The notes under the pieces: generated by a model
The model's input: the letters and a program-made list of their open reading frames with translations, nothing else
The model's database searches: none
What the model was told of the DNA's origin: nothing
Assembly (NCBI GenBank): GCA_965240325.2
Contig: OZ251230.1
Location: 2,604,001-2,668,000, forward strand
Reading direction: 5' to 3'
DNA: 64,000 bases
Source: Rebecca billardiae RCC1528
Lineage: Eukaryota; Haptophyta
Made by a program: the position numbers and the translations under genes
Part shown: piece by piece, positions 1 through 10,100 of the stretch
Numbering within the stretch: the first letter of the stretch is position 1
Layout: each line of letters begins with the position of its first letter

Positions 1-2
1 CG

Positions 3-206
3 GCGGCGGCCAGCGGCAGCGGCGCCGCGCCCGCAGGGCTGATGGGGTCGCTGCCAGGCCTAGCGAGCGCAGCGGGGACGGTCGGCACTGGCGCCATGGC
101 CGTTGCTACCGAGGGTGGTCCCGCGCACAGCAGCGACTACGAGGCTGCTGAGCCAGGCCCACTCTCAGCGATCTTGGGGCTGCGAGTCCCTGCGTACCCG
201 CGGTGA
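3..206 (+). CDS. 3' end of an unidentified gene (partial)
   Basis: An open frame enters from the left edge and runs 67 codons to a TGA at 204-206. The product tail is rich in Ala, Gly and Pro, with a few ordinary stretches such as SSDYEAAEPGPLSAILGL. No family is recognisable. The frame stays open although the local sequence is less extreme in GC than the coding cores further on, and it ends before a clearly less GC-rich spacer, which fits a gene end. It could equally be chance in GC-rich DNA. Confidence 0.35.
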   Translation, partial: AAASGSGAAPAGLMGSLPGLASAAGTVGTGAMAVATEGGPAHSSDYEAAEPGPLSAILGLRVPAYPR

Positions 207-562
207 CGGGACGAGTCGGTATCGAGCCGTTGAGCTCGACTTTCTGATTCAACTACGCTAGCCGACGATCGACTATACACCTCATCGCGTCATCATCCAA
301 CATTGTCAGTAAGCTATGCAGCGTCTATTTAGTGTCGTGACCTGGGGACTCAGTAGTAACGGACTCTCAGTAGTGAGCGTTCGTCAGAGTCGTGCCGACC
401 GGGCACTCGGGCAGTCAGCTCGTCAAAAAAAGGACCAACGCCAACCGGCACCCTCGTCGGCTTTTCAAAACCAGGACCGCCGCGCGGGCTCGCGACGACG
501 CAAGGGCAGCCGGGCTTGCTTTGTGCCGCGGCCCGCGAGCAGGCTGCGGCGCCGTCGCGACG
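207..562. other. spacer upstream of the first membrane-protein gene
   Basis: This is a lower-GC spacer with short direct repeats of GACTCTCAGTAGT/GACTCAGTAGT type near 345-380. An open frame runs through it from 392 into the next gene, but the ATG at 563 is the better start. No other feature is seen. Confidence 0.4.
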
Positions 563-1972
563 ATGCCGTCGGCCGCTGCGTACATTCCGGTGCCGGCGGC
601 CGCCGCGCCCGCACGCGCACCCGCCGGCACCGCCGTCTCCTACGGAGCCTCCGAGCCCGACGACTCCGCCGCCGAGGAGGAGGACGCGTGGTTCGACGTG
701 GAGGAGGGCTTGGGCGAGGAGGGCGAGCGCGCCGACGGCTCGGCGGATGGGCCCGCGCCGAGCGCGCGCTGGCGGGCCGCGTCGCACGCGGTGGCGCTCG
801 GCGCGCACGTGATCAGCAGGCGGCGCACGCACGTCCACGCCTTCGGCTCGCGCCCGTCCACGCGCATCGACATCTGGCTCGAGGAGATGGACCTCTCGAC
901 CGCCGACATGCGCCGCGACCGCGACGCGATGTTCCTGCTGCTGGAGAACAGGTCGTACGGGTACCCCGGCACGGACGGCACGCTGCTCTCCAACTACCTC
1001 GCGTACTGCCTCAACCGCCACCCGCTCATCTCGATCATCACCGCGCACCCACTACACCCGTTCACGCGCGCCGAGCGCGTGATTGTGCTGCTCTGCTCCT
1101 TCTGCTGGGCGTTCTTCGTCAAGTCGATGATGCACCGGCCGGCGCTGGTGGCGCAGGCGTGGTACGTGTACTACACCGCGCTCGCGCTGCTCGTCATCCC
1201 GTACGAGATCGTGATCCGCGTCTTTGCCGTGTGCGCGTGCGTTCAGTACGACGACAGTGCAGAGGGCGTGAGCAAGAAGCGCCGGTGGGAGTGCTACGGC
1301 CGGACGGTGCTGGCGGCGCTCACGCTGTCGAACCTCGCGTTCATCGGCTGGGGCGTGTACTCCACGCTGCACGCGTACCACGTGCTCAAGCTCACGCACG
1401 CCATCACTCTCTTCCGCCAGTCGTGGACGACGATCGTCGCCAAGCTGTGGGCGATGGTGGTCTGGTTCCCGCTGTGGCAGCCGGTGTTCCTGCTGTGGTA
1501 CAACCACGACAAGGCGCGCTGGGTGAACACGCACCCGCCCGCCGACCCGTGCCACCTGTGCGCGTCCACCACCGAGGACACGCACGTGCACCCGCTGTAC
1601 TGGCTGCTCGTCACCGCCCGGCTGCGCCCGCCCGCCGCGCCGCGCCGCGCGGCGGGCTGGACGGCGGCGCACGTCCCGACGCTGCCTGTCATCGACCCGA
1701 AGGCGAAGAAGGTGTCGGTGCCGGCGCTGACCGCGCTCGCGGCGCAGCGCGCGAAGGCGCGGCGGAGCAAGAGCGCGCCCAGCACGATCGCGCGCAACCT
1801 GCCCGGCGCGCCGGCGGGCGCAGCGGAGCACAATAATGGCGGCGGCGCGGCGGCGGCCGCAGGGCCAGAGCACGCGGCAGCCTCGGCAAACGGCGGCGCG
1901 GACCGGAGGGGCCTCGGCCTCTCCGCGAGCCTCAATGCGCGGCCCGCGGCCGGCGAGATGCAGATGCTGTGA
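563..1972 (+). CDS. multi-pass membrane protein of unknown function
   Basis: The protein has 469 residues from the ATG at 563. The frame is open further upstream to 392, but that part is Arg-rich and non-conserved in look, so the internal ATG was chosen. An acidic, disordered N-terminus (run EEEDAWFDVEEG) is followed from about residue 165 by a hydrophobic core with four or five likely membrane segments, for example VIVLLCSFCWAFFV, YYTALALLVIPYEIVIRVFAV, VLAALTLSNLAFIGWGVYS and LWAMVVWFPLWQPVFLLWY. The phrase HPLISIITAHPLHPFTRAERV just before the first segment resembles the start of the membrane region of polycystin-like proteins, but the channel family cannot be assigned. The C-terminal 110 residues are basic, then Ala/Gly-rich. 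It reads as a single-exon integral membrane protein with both tails probably cytosolic (inference). Confidence 0.75.
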   Translation: MPSAAAYIPVPAAAAPARAPAGTAVSYGASEPDDSAAEEEDAWFDVEEGLGEEGERADGSADGPAPSARWRAASHAVALGAHVISRRRTHVHAFGSRPSTRIDIWLEEMDLSTADMRRDRDAMFLLLENRSYGYPGTDGTLLSNYLAYCLNRHPLISIITAHPLHPFTRAERVIVLLCSFCWAFFVKSMMHRPALVAQAWYVYYTALALLVIPYEIVIRVFAVCACVQYDDSAEGVSKKRRWECYGRTVLAALTLSNLAFIGWGVYSTLHAYHVLKLTHAITLFRQSWTTIVAKLWAMVVWFPLWQPVFLLWYNHDKARWVNTHPPADPCHLCASTTEDTHVHPLYWLLVTARLRPPAAPRRAAGWTAAHVPTLPVIDPKAKKVSVPALTALAAQRAKARRSKSAPSTIARNLPGAPAGAAEHNNGGGAAAAAGPEHAAASANGGADRRGLGLSASLNARPAAGEMQML

Positions 1973-2176
1973 CCTCTTGGTCGCCACGGGGCGCCCCTCT
2001 GCTGGCCACCGCGTCGCGGCCGCGGACTTCTCAGTCTTGGTCCTTGGCTGCCCGGAAAATAATAACCGAAAACCGCGCGTGCAAAACCGATTATTCGTGT
2101 GGCCCGACTCCTCCGAGGCGAGGCCCCGCTCCCAGCATCTGAAATCGTGGTCGCGCATCGCCGCATCGGGCCTACG

Positions 2177-4429
2177 ATGGCGCGCCTGGTGGCCGCCCTG
2201 CTGGCGTGCGGTTGCCTCGTGTGCGTGGATGGCAGCAAAGCGCGCGCGCCCGAGCCGGCCGTCTACTTGCCCGACGGGACGGTGAGTCTCACCGTCGTGC
2301 CGGGCACGCACGGCGTCCCGTCCACCGTCGTCAACCACTCGCTGCGGCTCCGCGCGACCGCGTGCGCTTGCTCGCGCACGTGCGAGCCAACCTCGACGCT
2401 CGACCCGTCGCACTGCTTCGACCCGATCGCGCGGTGCGTGCCGCGCGTGCGCTGGTACACGCCGCCGCGCGACGGCCGCCCCGCCGACGCGCTGCACTAC
2501 CGCCTCGCCATCCTCGACTGGAACACGGTCTATCGCATCTCCGACCTCGCGCGCGGCCGCGGCGAACGGTGGCGGCTGGACTCGACGATCGTGCTGTGCG
2601 AGGAGCGGTACCGCGGCACGCTGCTGCGCGAGGCGATGGAGCGGTGGGCGCAGTTCGACAACCAGACGGTGCAGACGCACGTGCGCGAGCGCGGCGCCGA
2701 CGCCTTCGAGGCCGCCCTCGCCGCGCGCTCGGACGATCCGCCCTCTTCCCCGGCGGGTCACGTGCGCTTGGTCGGGTTTGACGGCGGCAACGGGCTCGCC
2801 TTCCGGTTCCCCAAGGCGCTGAGCCTGCTCGTGTACGGCATGCGCACGCGCGTGCGCGAGGGCCGGTGCGCGCCCGCCTCGCTCGACACGCTCGTCATCT
2901 ACGCGCGGCTCGGCGACGCGGTCGCCTTCAACTACGTGCCGCCGCTGCTGGGGCGCGTAGACGCGGTCTTGGCGGCGCTCCGGCGGAAGGGCGTGGTGGT
3001 GCGCCGCGCGGTGGTGTCGGGCGTGCTGAACTACGCGACGAACCCGCTCATGCTGCACCGCGGCCGCCCGGCGTACATGCGCAAGCCGAGCCAGGACGCG
3101 CTCTCCGCGCAGGCCGTCGACCAGATCGTGCAGCACGTGCGCGGCCTCGGGCTGCGGCCGCGCGTGCGCTCCGAGCCGGACGCGGACGCGGACCTGTGCT
3201 ACTACACCATGTCGCCGCACGTGGTGACGGGCGTGCACCGCGGGTTCCCGCTCTTCGTGCAGCTGCTGCGCGGCAAGGTGGGCTTCGCCCGCCCCGCGTG
3301 GGCCGACGAGAAGGGCCGGAAGCCACCGGACGACCGGCCGAGCGCGTGTGCGTGTCCGCCAGCGTGTAAAGACAGCCCGCGCGCGCGCTGCGCCGACCCC
3401 GTCGCGCGCTGCCTGGGCGCGAGCACGCGGTGGCACGAGAGCGCGGCGCACGCGGACCGCCCACCCGGCGCGCCGGCGTTCCGCCTCGCCGTCGTCCTGG
3501 AGCAGGGCGCGTACCGCGTGCCGCACGTCGTGCAGGCCGCGGGCCGGCGCTGGCGGCTCGATGCAGTCAGCGTGCTCTGCCAGCGGCAGTACCGCGGCAC
3601 CGCGCTGCGCGAGGCGCTGGCGGACACGGCCAGGCTGGACAAGTGGCGCGTGCGCGAGCTGAACGACTCGTTCCTCGAGGCGACGCTCTCGCCCCGCCCG
3701 GACGAGCGCGTCCCGCTCAAGGGGCACGCCAAGCTCGTCGGTTACGAGGGGCGTAACGGTCTGCTGCTCGCGCGCGCGTCCAAGTCGGTACTGCCAGCGC
3801 TGCTCGGCGCGCTGCGCGCGCGGATGGCGGACGGGCGGTGCGAGGCGGCGGCGGCGGACACGCTGGTGGTCCCGGTGCGCGTGGGCGTGCGACACGTCGA
3901 CACCGCCGCGCAGCTCGGCCTCGGCATCGCCCGGGAGCTCAACAGCCTGCGGGCCAAGGGAGTGCGCATCTCGCGCGCCGTGCTGAGCGCGCGCGTAGTG
4001 GTGAGTGCTGAGGACACGGAGGACGCGGCCGATGCGGCGCAGGCGCAGCCGGGAGGCGAGGGCGGCGAGGGCGGCGGCGGCGCACCGCCGGTGCTGCCCA
4101 GCGAGGAGCACCTCCGCGCGGCGGTCCGCCTGCTCGACGCTGTGCTCGCGCAGTGCCGCGCGCTCGGGCTCGAAGCCTCCGTGCGCTCGGAGCCGGACAC
4201 CGACCGACTGCTCTGCTTCCACGCCTTCTCGCCGCACGTGGTCGGCGCGCCCAGGCTCCCGCCGCCGCCCACGCTGCTCGGGATGGGCGTGAGCAAGCCG
4301 GGCGCTCGAATCCGCCGCGACGAGGACGTCGACGACCTCCTCTCGCCCTTCACGGCGAAGCTGCGCAAGCTGAGGCTGGTCGACACGCCGGCGGCCGGGC
4401 GGGCGGCCGAGCCCGCGCCGCAGGGCTGA
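2177..4429 (+). CDS. secreted protein with two tandem ~330-residue modules
   Basis: The protein has about 750 residues if it starts at the ATG at 2177, where a clear signal peptide (MARLVAALLACGCLVCVDGS) begins; an in-frame start at 2099 would bury that signal. The chain is an internal duplication. Each module has a Cys-rich opening (CACSRTCEP...CFDPIARC and CACPPACKD...CADPVARC), a RWRLD(S/A) stretch with a Cys, a KLVGYEGRNG/RLVGFDGGNG loop, a DTLV(I/V) strand, an arginine-rich AV(V/L)S strand, and a conserved end RSEPD-D-LC-SPHVV. The second module has an acidic/Gly insertion around residue 615-640. The paired cysteines and signal peptide point to an extracellular or luminal fold with disulfides. 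The DTLVIYARLGD strand is faintly like the HIRxGD strand of fucosyltransferase-like GT-B folds, but this is too weak to name an enzyme. Confidence 0.75.
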   Translation: MARLVAALLACGCLVCVDGSKARAPEPAVYLPDGTVSLTVVPGTHGVPSTVVNHSLRLRATACACSRTCEPTSTLDPSHCFDPIARCVPRVRWYTPPRDGRPADALHYRLAILDWNTVYRISDLARGRGERWRLDSTIVLCEERYRGTLLREAMERWAQFDNQTVQTHVRERGADAFEAALAARSDDPPSSPAGHVRLVGFDGGNGLAFRFPKALSLLVYGMRTRVREGRCAPASLDTLVIYARLGDAVAFNYVPPLLGRVDAVLAALRRKGVVVRRAVVSGVLNYATNPLMLHRGRPAYMRKPSQDALSAQAVDQIVQHVRGLGLRPRVRSEPDADADLCYYTMSPHVVTGVHRGFPLFVQLLRGKVGFARPAWADEKGRKPPDDRPSACACPPACKDSPRARCADPVARCLGASTRWHESAAHADRPPGAPAFRLAVVLEQGAYRVPHVVQAAGRRWRLDAVSVLCQRQYRGTALREALADTARLDKWRVRELNDSFLEATLSPRPDERVPLKGHAKLVGYEGRNGLLLARASKSVLPALLGALRARMADGRCEAAAADTLVVPVRVGVRHVDTAAQLGLGIARELNSLRAKGVRISRAVLSARVVVSAEDTEDAADAAQAQPGGEGGEGGGGAPPVLPSEEHLRAAVRLLDAVLAQCRALGLEASVRSEPDTDRLLCFHAFSPHVVGAPRLPPPPTLLGMGVSKPGARIRRDEDVDDLLSPFTAKLRKLRLVDTPAAGRAAEPAPQG

Positions 4430-4784
4430 GACGCTGGGAGCTGGGTGAGCGAGCGAGCCTGAGTGCCTGGCCGCATCAGCGGGACTGCGCTAAGGACGGT
4501 ATAGCTGTAGCCGCTGTAGGCTGTTGTGGCGAGGCCGGAGCTGTGCACTGCCAGTCTGCCACCCTGCCCGGCTGGCTTGATTGGGACAGTTGAGACTCAA
4601 CTATCTACTCAAGCCGAGTTGATAGCAGCCAGATAATCCAGCCAATCATCAATCAGCACGGGCCCGGACTCTGGCCCATGCGTTTTCGTCTGCCGATGTG
4701 AAGACTCCGAGGCCATCCCACCAAAGTCAAACGCCCTCCAGGGCTTCGCCCTCTGGCGTCAAGCCCGAACGCCGGTGGGCGGCC
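4430..4784. other. spacer between the two-module gene and the foldback element
   Basis: This is a 3' flanking spacer of mixed composition, with the sequence GTTGAGACTCAACTATC near 4589 and GAGTTGATAGC near 4616 forming a small imperfect hairpin. It ends with the GGGCGGC copy that borders the element. No gene is seen. Confidence 0.4.
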
Positions 4785-6905
4785 AAAGGACCATCAAATA
4801 CCTAGGAGAGAAACTCGTTGGTTTCGTCAGTCGGAGCTGGTGGTCGACGAAACCCAGGGTGCCGAGCAGAAGCGAGGTCGGAATGGCGAGGAGGCGGCCC
4901 TCTCCGCCACGACCCACGATCCGCGTGTCTTCAGCGGGCACATGGGCACCGCCGTGCTCTCGGACGGGGCTCGCTTGAAGGGGACACCCGACCGACACAC
5001 CAGCACCCCTCTCGCGTGCCTTGCTTCACCTCCTCCGTGCCGTTAGTGGGAGCACGCGCCTTCCGGTTCCATGCTCCCATTTGATGGGCACGGCGGCTCC
5101 GCGACTCGTGCGCAGCACTGTGCGGGCGACCAAACGTGGGTGAAGTGCCTTGGTACCGCGGGGTGTGGTGTGTTTGGCACGCCAAACGAACTTCACCCAC
5201 GTTTTCTTGCGATTTCGACGCCACATACATGTTGCCTTGCGTTGTGCCTGGGCGAGCATCCGGGAAGTGGCGAGCACACCCTCAGGAGAGGTGAGGAGGG
5301 CATGGTGATGGCGTGTGCGGGCGCACAGCAACGTTCTGGAGCATGTGCGTGCACGTGCGAGCGCTGGTCGACGGACCGTGCCTACCTGTGACACGCGCGC
5401 GCTCACGCGCCGCTAATCTTTCCCACCCGACCAGCGTGGTGAAATGGCTTGAGCGGCGCTGCACTTGCAAGGGCGCGTTCGCGCACAGACGCGGTTGGAA
5501 CACGTTGTGCAGGTCATGAGCATCCTACGCCGCTGCGCCAACGCGCTCCACCGCGTTTGGTCGCCCAGGCAGTGCTGCACGTGATGCGCTGTCGGCACAG
5601 GCCGAGTGCTGCGCCGTTCAGCCCCCTCCTGTTTGGCGCGCGGTCAAAGGGCAGTCTGGTGGGCGCGCTGTAAGAGTTAAACAGCACGGTATGCATGGTC
5701 GACCCGCCCACCGATCAGTAAGTAGCTGCTCGTCAGTGTGATGGCCGCGGCTCAATAGCCTATTAGCAGAGTCACCGGCCAGCCACACACCCTGCTCGAC
5801 CGCGCAGTGGGACACCGCCGTGACCGCGCAGCGGCGTAGTCAGCCGCGGGGCCGCTGCGGCACAATCTCGGCGGCGGAGTCTGACTTGGCAGTGATGGTG
5901 AAAGTGCGGCGGGCGTGCGGCGCCCCTGAATAATAGTAATCGGTCCTAGCCTGGTGCTCGCAGTCACAGAGTCGGTCATCACTCACCAGCAGGCCCTCTA
6001 GCGAGACCAGCTCAGCCACCTGGCAGACACACAAGCTGATCACACTCACAGCGCGAGCCCGGGCGCGCGGCTGCTGCTCGTGTTGCGCCGCGCGCTGCTG
6101 CTGGCTCATCCACGTTGCCGGCGCAGGCCATCTGACGGGCTTGTTGGCATGCATGTCTGAACCTGTGCCGGCACTAGCCTCAGCGCGAGCAGGCGCCAAC
6201 TGGCGTTGTAACCGCCTGTATGCCAACCTCGGTGGACTCACCGCAGCGCTGAGCGCGCGCGCGCGTGCCACAGGTAGGCACGGTCCGTCGACCAGCGCTC
6301 GCACGTGCACGCACATGCTCCAGAACGTTGCTGTGCGCCCGCACACGCCATCACCATGCCCTCCTCACCTCTCCTGAGGGTGTGCTCGCCACTTCCCGGA
6401 TGCTCGCCCAGGCACAACGCAAGGCAACATGTATGTGGCGTCGAAATCGCAAGAAAACGTGGGTGAAGTTCGTTTGGCGTGCCAAACACACCACACCCCG
6501 CGGTACCAAGGCACTTCACCCACGTTTGGTCGCCCGCACAGTGCTGCGCACGAGTCGCGTGCCCATCAACCCATCAAATGGGAGCATGGAACCGGAAGGC
6601 GCGTGCTCCCACTAACGGCACGGAGGAGGTGAAGCAAGGCACGCGAGAGGGGTGCTGGTGTGTCGGTCGGGTGTCCCCTTCAAGCGAGCCCCGTCCGAGA
6701 GCACGGCGGTGCCCATGTGCCCGCTGAAGACACGCGGATCGTGGGTCGTGGCGGAGAGGGCCGCCTCCGCGCCATTCCGACCTCGCTTCTGCTCGGCACC
6801 CTGGGTTTCGTCGACCACCAGCTCCGACAGCGACGCTAACCAAAAACCACTGTGTCAACCCGACGAAACCCGGAGTTTCTCTCCTAGGTATTTGATGGTC
6901 CTTTG
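4785..6905. mobile_element. 2.1 kb foldback/TIR element, non-autonomous
   Basis: Two long inverted arms, about 4785-5412 and 6250-6905, read the same sequence in opposite directions. The outermost ~32 bases are identical (CAAAGGACCATCAAATACC... against its reverse complement). The arms are then near-identical apart from indels; the right arm carries about 45 extra bases near 6830-6870. The element is bordered by direct copies of GGGCGGC (4778-4784 and 6906-6912), a 7-bp target duplication, or 8 bp if one terminal base is assigned to the target. That size and the CAAAGG-type end suit hAT-like elements. The 830-bp centre encodes no transposase that I can see, so it would be moved in trans. Each arm holds its own small hairpin built on AAACGTGGGTGAAGT. 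The right end lies about 200 bases upstream of the FN3/BAH gene and may carry part of its promoter. Confidence 0.75.
5413..6249. other. central spacer of the foldback element
   Basis: This unique centre lies between the inverted arms. Near 5560-5590 there is a diverged echo of an arm sequence (GGTCGCCCAGGCAGTGCTGCACG compared with GGTCGCCCGCACAGTGCTGCGCA), suggesting an older internal duplication. No credible coding frame is present. Confidence 0.5.
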
Positions 6906-7107
6906 GGGCGGCCGAAGGAGCCCTGGACGGGCTGCTTGATTTCGGTGGAGTGGCCTCAGCCCGGGCCCTTCGCGTTCGCTGCTTCGCTCGGGTCGCCTCG
7001 TCGGGACCGCAGCTTGCCCACCGCTGCGCCCGCAGCCCGCCGAGCAGCCGCTGCTCGTCCCGGCTCGTCGGCCCCGGCCCGCGCCGGACGCGGCGAGCAC
7101 CGCGCAG

Positions 7108-10100
7108 ATGGCGTCGGACGAGGAGCCCCCGCCCGCGCCGCGGCCGTACGAGGGGATGGAGCCCTCCGAGAACGAGGTCACGCTGAGCTGGGTCGAGCAC
7201 AAGAGCGTCTCGCGCTACGAGCTGCAGTTCAAACCGGTCGGCGCGCCGGGCGAGCCGGACGAGTGGCGCATGGCGACGGACAAGCTGACGCGGCCGTGCT
7301 GCCGCAAGACGGGTCTCGCGCCCGGGATGGCGTACGTCTTCCGCGTGCGTAGCTTCCGCCTCGACGGCTCGAGCGGCCCCTTCTCGCCCGCGTCGGAGCC
7401 GATCCAAACGCTCAGCAGCGGCGCCGCGCGCGCCGCGCCCGCGCGGCCCGGCGTCGCGCCGGACGGCGCGAGGCCGCCGAGCGTCGTGACGACGCCCACC
7501 GCGGCGCCTGACGCGGCGCAGGCCCCGCGCAAGCGCGCCGCCGACGACGCCGCCGCCGAGCCGAGCGGCGGCGGCGCGGCGGACGAGGGCGTGCCGCCGC
7601 AGCCCGCCGCCAAGGCCCCCCGCAAGCAGCCGCCGGCCACGGCGGCGCCGGCGCCCCCGAAGCCGCTGGTGATCCCGCCGTGGGCCGACCCGCCGGTCGC
7701 CGTGCGCACGCGCGTGCGCGCCGTCCTCAACGCCATCCCCACCGTCGGGCTGCCGCCGCCCGCGCCGCCGCCGCTGATAGCGGCGCCCGCGGCCGGCGCC
7801 CGCGGCGGCGGCGGCGGCGGCGGCGGCGCGAGCGCGGCGGCGCCTGCAGTGGAGGTCGGCGGCGGCGGTGCGGCGCGCGGGCGCGCGCCCGAGGAGCCGC
7901 CGCGCTGGGAGAAGATGATCTCCCGCGCGCGCACCGCCGACGAGATGCTGCTGCTCCTCGACCCCCTTGTCGCCATCGGCCGCGCTCGGATGCCAGTGGC
8001 GGCGCGCCGCGAGTGCGCCAAGCTTCTGGAGGGCGTCGGGCGGCAGGCGGCGGCGGGGCCGCAGCCCGGGCCGCGAGCGGCACGCGCGCCGGCCGCGCCG
8101 GCCGGTGCGGACGGCGCGGCCGTGCACGACGCGCCGGCGGGAGCGCTGGCGCCGGCTGCCGCCACCGCGCCCGCCGCCGCGCCGCCCGCCGCCGCGCCGC
8201 CCGCCGCCGCCGCCGCGCCCGCCGCCGCCGCCGCGCCCGCCGCCGGGCCGCCGGCTGGCGTGGCGTCGAGCGGCGCGGCCGAGCCCGGCCCGCCGCCCCC
8301 CGCCGGCCCGGAGCCGCGCGAGCGCGTGCACCGGCTGCTCGCCCACCTCGAGCCCGCCCTCGGCCTCGCGCCCGCGCCACCGGTTCAGCGGCCGATGCCG
8401 CCGCCTCTGCCGCTCTCTGATTGGCTGGAGCGCGTCGCGGTGGTGCCGCCTGCTGGGTACGACCCGGCGGCGGCGAGCGCGGAGGCGCCCGGCGCGGCGG
8501 CGCCGGCGGAGGCCGAGGGCGCGCACGGCGCCGACGCGAAGCAGGGCGGCAGCGCCGACGCCGCCGAGCCTGCGCCCGGCGCGCGTGGGCGCGGCCGCGG
8601 CGGCCGTGGCGGCCGCGGCGGCCGCGGTGCTGCCGGCCGCGGTGGGCGCGCGCCCAAGCGCGCGCGCGCGGGCGCCGACGAGGCGGACGACGCCGACGCC
8701 GACGCGCCGTCCGCCGACGCCGACGGCATGGACGGCGCCCCGGCCGCGTCGTCGCCCGCGCCGCCCAAAGGCGGTGGCGCGGCGACAGGGCGCAAGCGCG
8801 GCGCGGCGGCGGCGGCCGCGCCCCACTCCGCGGCTAAGTCTGCTGCGAAGCGGGCGGCGCGGGAGGCAGCGGCGGCGGCTCGGCCCAAGCCTTCGCCCAA
8901 GCCGCGGCAGCCGCAGTTCGAGCTGCTCCGCCCGCTCCCGCCTGAGGCGTCCCTCTGGCCGCCGCCGCCGCCGCCGCTCGCGCCGCCTGCAGCCGACGCG
9001 CCAGGCGCGGCCGCGCCCGCCACGGCCGCGCCCGCCGCCGAGCCGCCGGCCGCCGCCGACGGCGTCTCGGCTGCGGGCGCGGGCACGGCCGTGCCGCCCC
9101 CTGCACGCATCTACTACGGCGCGGTTGCGATCAGGGGGCTCGGCGAGGTCAGGGTCGGTGACGCAGTGGTGCGTGCACACCGCTCGCGCGCGCGCCCGCC
9201 GCCGCGCAGCGCTCCACGCGCACGCGCGGGCACTCCTGCGCGACAGCCGACCGCCGGTGCTCGGCTGGGCTCATAGTTGCTGACCCGCACGGCCGCGCAC
9301 ACGGTCTGCTTCAACCCTAACCCTCACCCTCACCCTGAACCTCACCCCGCCGCGCGCCGCGCGCCGTGTGCAGCTCCTGCGCCCGCCGGACGAGGACGAC
9401 GACCCATGGGTCGTGCGCGTGCGTGCCATCACCGCGCCGCCGCCGCCGCCGCCGCCGCCGCCCGCCACGGCGCCCGCCGCGGACGGCGGCGGCGGCGAGG
9501 CGGCGCCTGCGGCGGAGGGCGCGGGTGCCGCGCGCGGCGCGGCCAAGGCCAAGGCCGCTTCCAAGCACATCGCTCGCACCGCCGAGCTGATCGGGCAGTG
9601 GTACTACCGCGCCGCCGACACCAAGTCCGGTACGGGGCCGCCGGACGCGCACACGCTCGGCGCGGCCGGCGCCGCCGAGATTGCAATCTCGGCGGGCGGC
9701 GAGGGCGGCGGCGCCGAGATTGCAATCTCGGCGGGCGGCGAGGGCGCGGAGGGCGGCACGCGCGTGGTGCATGCCTCTGTGGTGCACGTCGCGGCGGAGG
9801 GCTCCGCCGCGCCCGCCGCGGACGGCGCGCCCGCCGCCGCCGCCGCCACGTCCCTTCTCGCCGCGCCCGCCGCCGAGATTGCAATCTCGGCGCCGCCGCC
9901 CTCGCCGCCCGCCGAGATTGCAATCTCGCCGGCCGCGGCCGCCTCTGCCGTCACAGTGCTCACAGCGGTGCGCGTGCCGCCGCCCGCCTCGGCCGCCGCC
10001 GCGGTCGTGGGCGCGGTGCGCGTGCCGGCGGAGCGGCTCTTTCTGTACGCGGGGCCGTGCGAGCCGCAGCCGCTCACGACGGTGATGGCGCTGACGACGG

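Noticed and set aside
1052-4237. A 1061-codon open frame on the minus strand
   Set aside because: It runs antisense through two better genes, with only Arg/Ala/His-rich text. GC-rich DNA with few stops produces such shadows.
6574-9180. An 868-codon open frame on the minus strand
   Set aside because: It is antisense to the FN3/BAH gene and to the right arm of the foldback element, with no domain and low-complexity Arg/Gly text.
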